A stretch of 6,542 bases of DNA from Rubrivivax sp. (lineage in GTDB: Bacteria; Pseudomonadota; Gammaproteobacteria; Burkholderiales; Burkholderiaceae_C): contig JAIXSD010000235.1 of NCBI GenBank assembly GCA_027484885.1, positions 1 to 6,542 of the forward strand, given 5' to 3'. This document shows, one piece after another, positions 5,106 through 6,542 of the stretch (its first letter is position 1; every line of letters starts with the position of its first letter). A program made the translations under genes and the position numbers. Under the pieces are notes generated by a model. It saw nothing but the letters and a program-made list of their open reading frames with translations, had not been told where the DNA came from and ran no database searches.

Positions 5106-5882
5106 CTATCTGAAATAGCGCTGCTGCAGCCGTGCGACGCTGCCGTCAGCCACCAGCTGCTGGTAGGCATGCTGCCAGCGATCGGCCTCGGCCTCGCTCA
5201 CATGGAGGGAGCAGCCCATGTAGAGATCGGCCTCGCCGAGATGCGCGAAAGTTCGGAACGCGCTGCGGGCATAACCATTCAATTCAATGGCAGCCTGGAT
5301 CATGGGTGCGCCGGCGTAGATGGCGTCCAGCATGTCGGCGCGCAGCATGCGCAAGAGGTCTTTGTAGTCCTTGGCTTCGATGATCTGGCTGAAGCGCTCG
5401 GTCTGCAGATTCTTGATGATGGGCGAGCCCCGCAGCACGCCGACGCGCCGGCTGCGCAGGGCGTCCAGGTCCAGCGGCCGGCTGCCCGCGCGGCCGACCA
5501 GGGTGTAGCTGATATGCATGAGCAGGATCAGCCAGCGGAATTTGTGTTCGCGGTCCGGCGTGCGCGCCAGCGGGAACACGCCCAGGGCCTCGCCCGCCTC
5601 GGTCATGCGCACCGCGCGCGCCCAGGGGAAAAACTGCACCGCATCGCGCCGGCCCAGGCGCTCGGCCATCAGCTGGGCCAGCTCATAGGCATAACCCTGC
5701 GGGCCTTCGCTGCCCTGCCAGGCAAACGGTGGCAGGTCGCCGGCCACCCAGCGCAGCGCTGAGGTGGCGCCCGCCTCTGAAGCCTGCGCCGGGGCGCTTC
5801 GGGCTGCGCCCATGCTGCCCGAGGCCAAGGCGGCCCAGGCACAGAGCTGACGTCGAAATTGTGAGAACGCGCGCGGGTCCAT
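5106..5882 (-). CDS. Periplasmic solute-binding protein, family 3 (SBP_bac_3-like), orphan
   Basis: A 258-residue exported binding protein. The N-terminus FRRQLCAWAALASGSMGAARSAPAQA looks like a Sec signal and, with R10-R11 before a mild hydrophobic stretch, could be Tat. The mature part begins LRWVAGDLPPFAW (43-55), then GPQGYAYELAQLMAERLG (60-77), FFPWARAVRM (84-93) and the ligand-loop sequence FPLARTPDREHKFRWL (103-118). In the last, R111 is in the position of the carboxylate-binding Arg of amino-acid binding proteins. RRVGVLRGSP (145-154) and MLDAIYAGAP (184-193) mark the second lobe, and the end is GSVARLQQRYFR. It is related to the next gene in fold but clearly diverged from it. The start at 5882 is chosen for signal-peptide length. 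An in-frame ATG pair at 5927/5924 would add 14-15 residues, and no start has a good ribosome binding site. The ligand, and whether it serves transport or sensing, are unknown. Confidence 0.85.
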   Translation of the reverse strand: MDPRAFSQFRRQLCAWAALASGSMGAARSAPAQASEAGATSALRWVAGDLPPFAWQGSEGPQGYAYELAQLMAERLGRRDAVQFFPWARAVRMTEAGEALGVFPLARTPDREHKFRWLILLMHISYTLVGRAGSRPLDLDALRSRRVGVLRGSPIIKNLQTERFSQIIEAKDYKDLLRMLRADMLDAIYAGAPMIQAAIELNGYARSAFRTFAHLGEADLYMGCSLHVSEAEADRWQHAYQQLVADGSVARLQQRYFR

Positions 5883-6087
5883 CGTTGCAGCGGGCAAGCC
5901 ATCGGTAGGCGCCGGTCTCGCCATCATGGCGGGTGTTGTCTCGTGCTGGCGGCCTGTCCCGGCGGCTCAGTGGGGGTGGGTCCCTGCGGGTGAAATCACT
6001 GTAGCACCGCTGCGTGCGAGCAGCGCCCCCTGAAACAGGGGCAGCAAGGGGATGGACGAATGCGCGCCGCGACGACCACGGTGCAAC
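5883..6087. other. Intergenic region between two minus-strand units
   Basis: About 200 bases (160 if the binding-protein gene starts at 5927) without a convincing gene. They contain two adjacent hairpins (6009-6024 and 6027-6041), 47-80 bases beyond the stop of the right-edge gene. They presumably also contain the promoter of the binding-protein operon, for which I see no clear sigma-70 match. Confidence 0.45.
6009..6041. terminator. Two adjacent hairpins, possible terminator of the right-edge gene
   Basis: GCTGC (6009-6013) pairs with GCAGC (6020-6024), and CCCCTG (6027-6032) pairs perfectly with CAGGGG (6036-6041) around AAA. They lie downstream of the minus-strand stop at 6088. There is no run of T after them in that direction, so the terminator role is a position-based guess. 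They could equally be part of the upstream control region of the binding-protein operon. Confidence 0.35.
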
Positions 6088-6542
6088 CTAGCTGCCGCGC
6101 ACCGGCTGGCCAGGCGCGGAGCTCGGGCGAGATGCAGCGGACGCTGGGGGCTGCGGCTGAGCCTCACTGGCAGATCGCGCAGGAGCGCTGGCACTCGCAG
6201 AGGCCCCGGCTTGCGCGGCGCCATCCCGTGTGGGGCTGTTGCTGTCTTTCGCTTCAGCACCCGCGCTGTAGGCCGCAATCAGCATGGCAAAGAGCAGGGT
6301 CAGCACCGACAAGGCAGACAAGGCGATGAGGGCCTGTGTCTTCCGATAACCCGGGCCGCCATGCCCGCCCTTGAGATGAGGCGGCCGCCCCGGCATCCCG
6401 GGCCAAAACCACTGCGCATCCAAGAAGCTGCGACGGCTCATCAAGTGGCTGTAGGACACATGGTCATGCAGGATCCGGGCATGCAGGGCGAACCAGAACA
6501 GCAGCAGGAACAGCGACGATCCGACGATGCCCCAGCATTTGA
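6088..6542 (-). CDS. Partial membrane protein with Ala/Ser/Pro-rich tail (C-terminal part, runs off right edge)
   Basis: The frame is open from the right edge (first full codon at 6540) to a TAG at 6090-6088, giving 150 visible residues. Two hydrophobic segments are seen. One is at the very edge (GIVGSSLFLLLFWFALHA) and one lies about 65 residues further on (ALIALSALSVLTLLFAMLIAAYS). Between them is a polar, Gly/His/Pro-rich loop (PGRPPHLKGGHGGPGYRK). After the second helix comes a low-complexity tail of about 55 residues, mostly Ala, Ser, Pro and Gln, ending PVRGS. A GTG at 6459 could be mistaken for a start, but coding character, including the first helix, continues upstream without a stop, so the true start is probably outside the window. 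SRRSFLDA in the loop resembles a twin-arginine motif, but its place between two helices argues against that role. I do not recognise the family. Confidence 0.65.
   Translation of the reverse strand, partial: KCWGIVGSSLFLLLFWFALHARILHDHVSYSHLMSRRSFLDAQWFWPGMPGRPPHLKGGHGGPGYRKTQALIALSALSVLTLLFAMLIAAYSAGAEAKDSNSPTRDGAAQAGASASASAPARSASEAQPQPPASAASRPSSAPGQPVRGS

Noticed and set aside
5169..5762. A 197-codon open frame on the plus strand, opposite the second binding protein
   Set aside because: Its composition is that of a frame shadow, and the minus strand carries the real binding-protein motifs.
5967..6278. A 103-codon minus-strand open frame between the binding protein and the right-edge gene
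   Set aside because: It is Arg/Pro/Leu-rich with no ribosome binding site, and it overlaps the right-edge membrane protein in another frame and the hairpin region.

Overview
The window is strongly G+C-rich and densely coding. Its signatures (a SorA-type sulfite dehydrogenase with a mono-heme cytochrome partner, many small exported proteins, GC-rich third codon positions) fit a betaproteobacterium of the order Burkholderiales. That assignment is an inference from gene style and composition; there is no rRNA or other taxonomic marker. No tRNA, rRNA, CRISPR array, insertion sequence or phage gene is visible.

Layout, left to right. (1) Positions 1-461, minus strand: the N-terminal part of a single-pass membrane protein with a Pro/Gly/Gln-rich extracytoplasmic region, cut by the window edge. 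(2) 731-1099, plus strand: a small secreted protein of unknown function. (3) 1125-2670, minus strand: sorA-sorB, a periplasmic sulfite:cytochrome c oxidoreductase, with the two genes overlapping. (4) 2671-2999: a 329-base divergent control region with candidate promoter and hairpin elements. (5) 3000-4178, plus strand: an exported two-domain protein joining a PhnD-like periplasmic binding domain to a C-terminal rhodanese domain. (6) 4199-5882, minus strand: two tandem periplasmic solute-binding proteins of family 3, with no permease or ATPase in view. (7) 6088-6542, minus strand: the C-terminal part of a two-helix membrane protein with an Ala/Ser/Pro-rich tail, cut by the right edge.

The most coherent module is the divergent pair in the middle. 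SorAB oxidises sulfite to sulfate in the periplasm and passes electrons to cytochrome c. Rhodaneses move sulfane sulfur, and with thiosulfate as donor they release sulfite. A periplasmic rhodanese fused to a ligand-binding domain and sharing a control region with sorAB therefore suggests a route from a bound sulfur compound through sulfite to sulfate. This link is inferred from context. The SBP-rhodanese fusion is the most novel-looking object in the window. A candidate sigma-54 (-24/-12) promoter lies upstream of it.

Every gene in the window with a recognisable targeting signal appears directed to the envelope or periplasm. Long open frames opposite the real genes are GC-bias artefacts and are left out.
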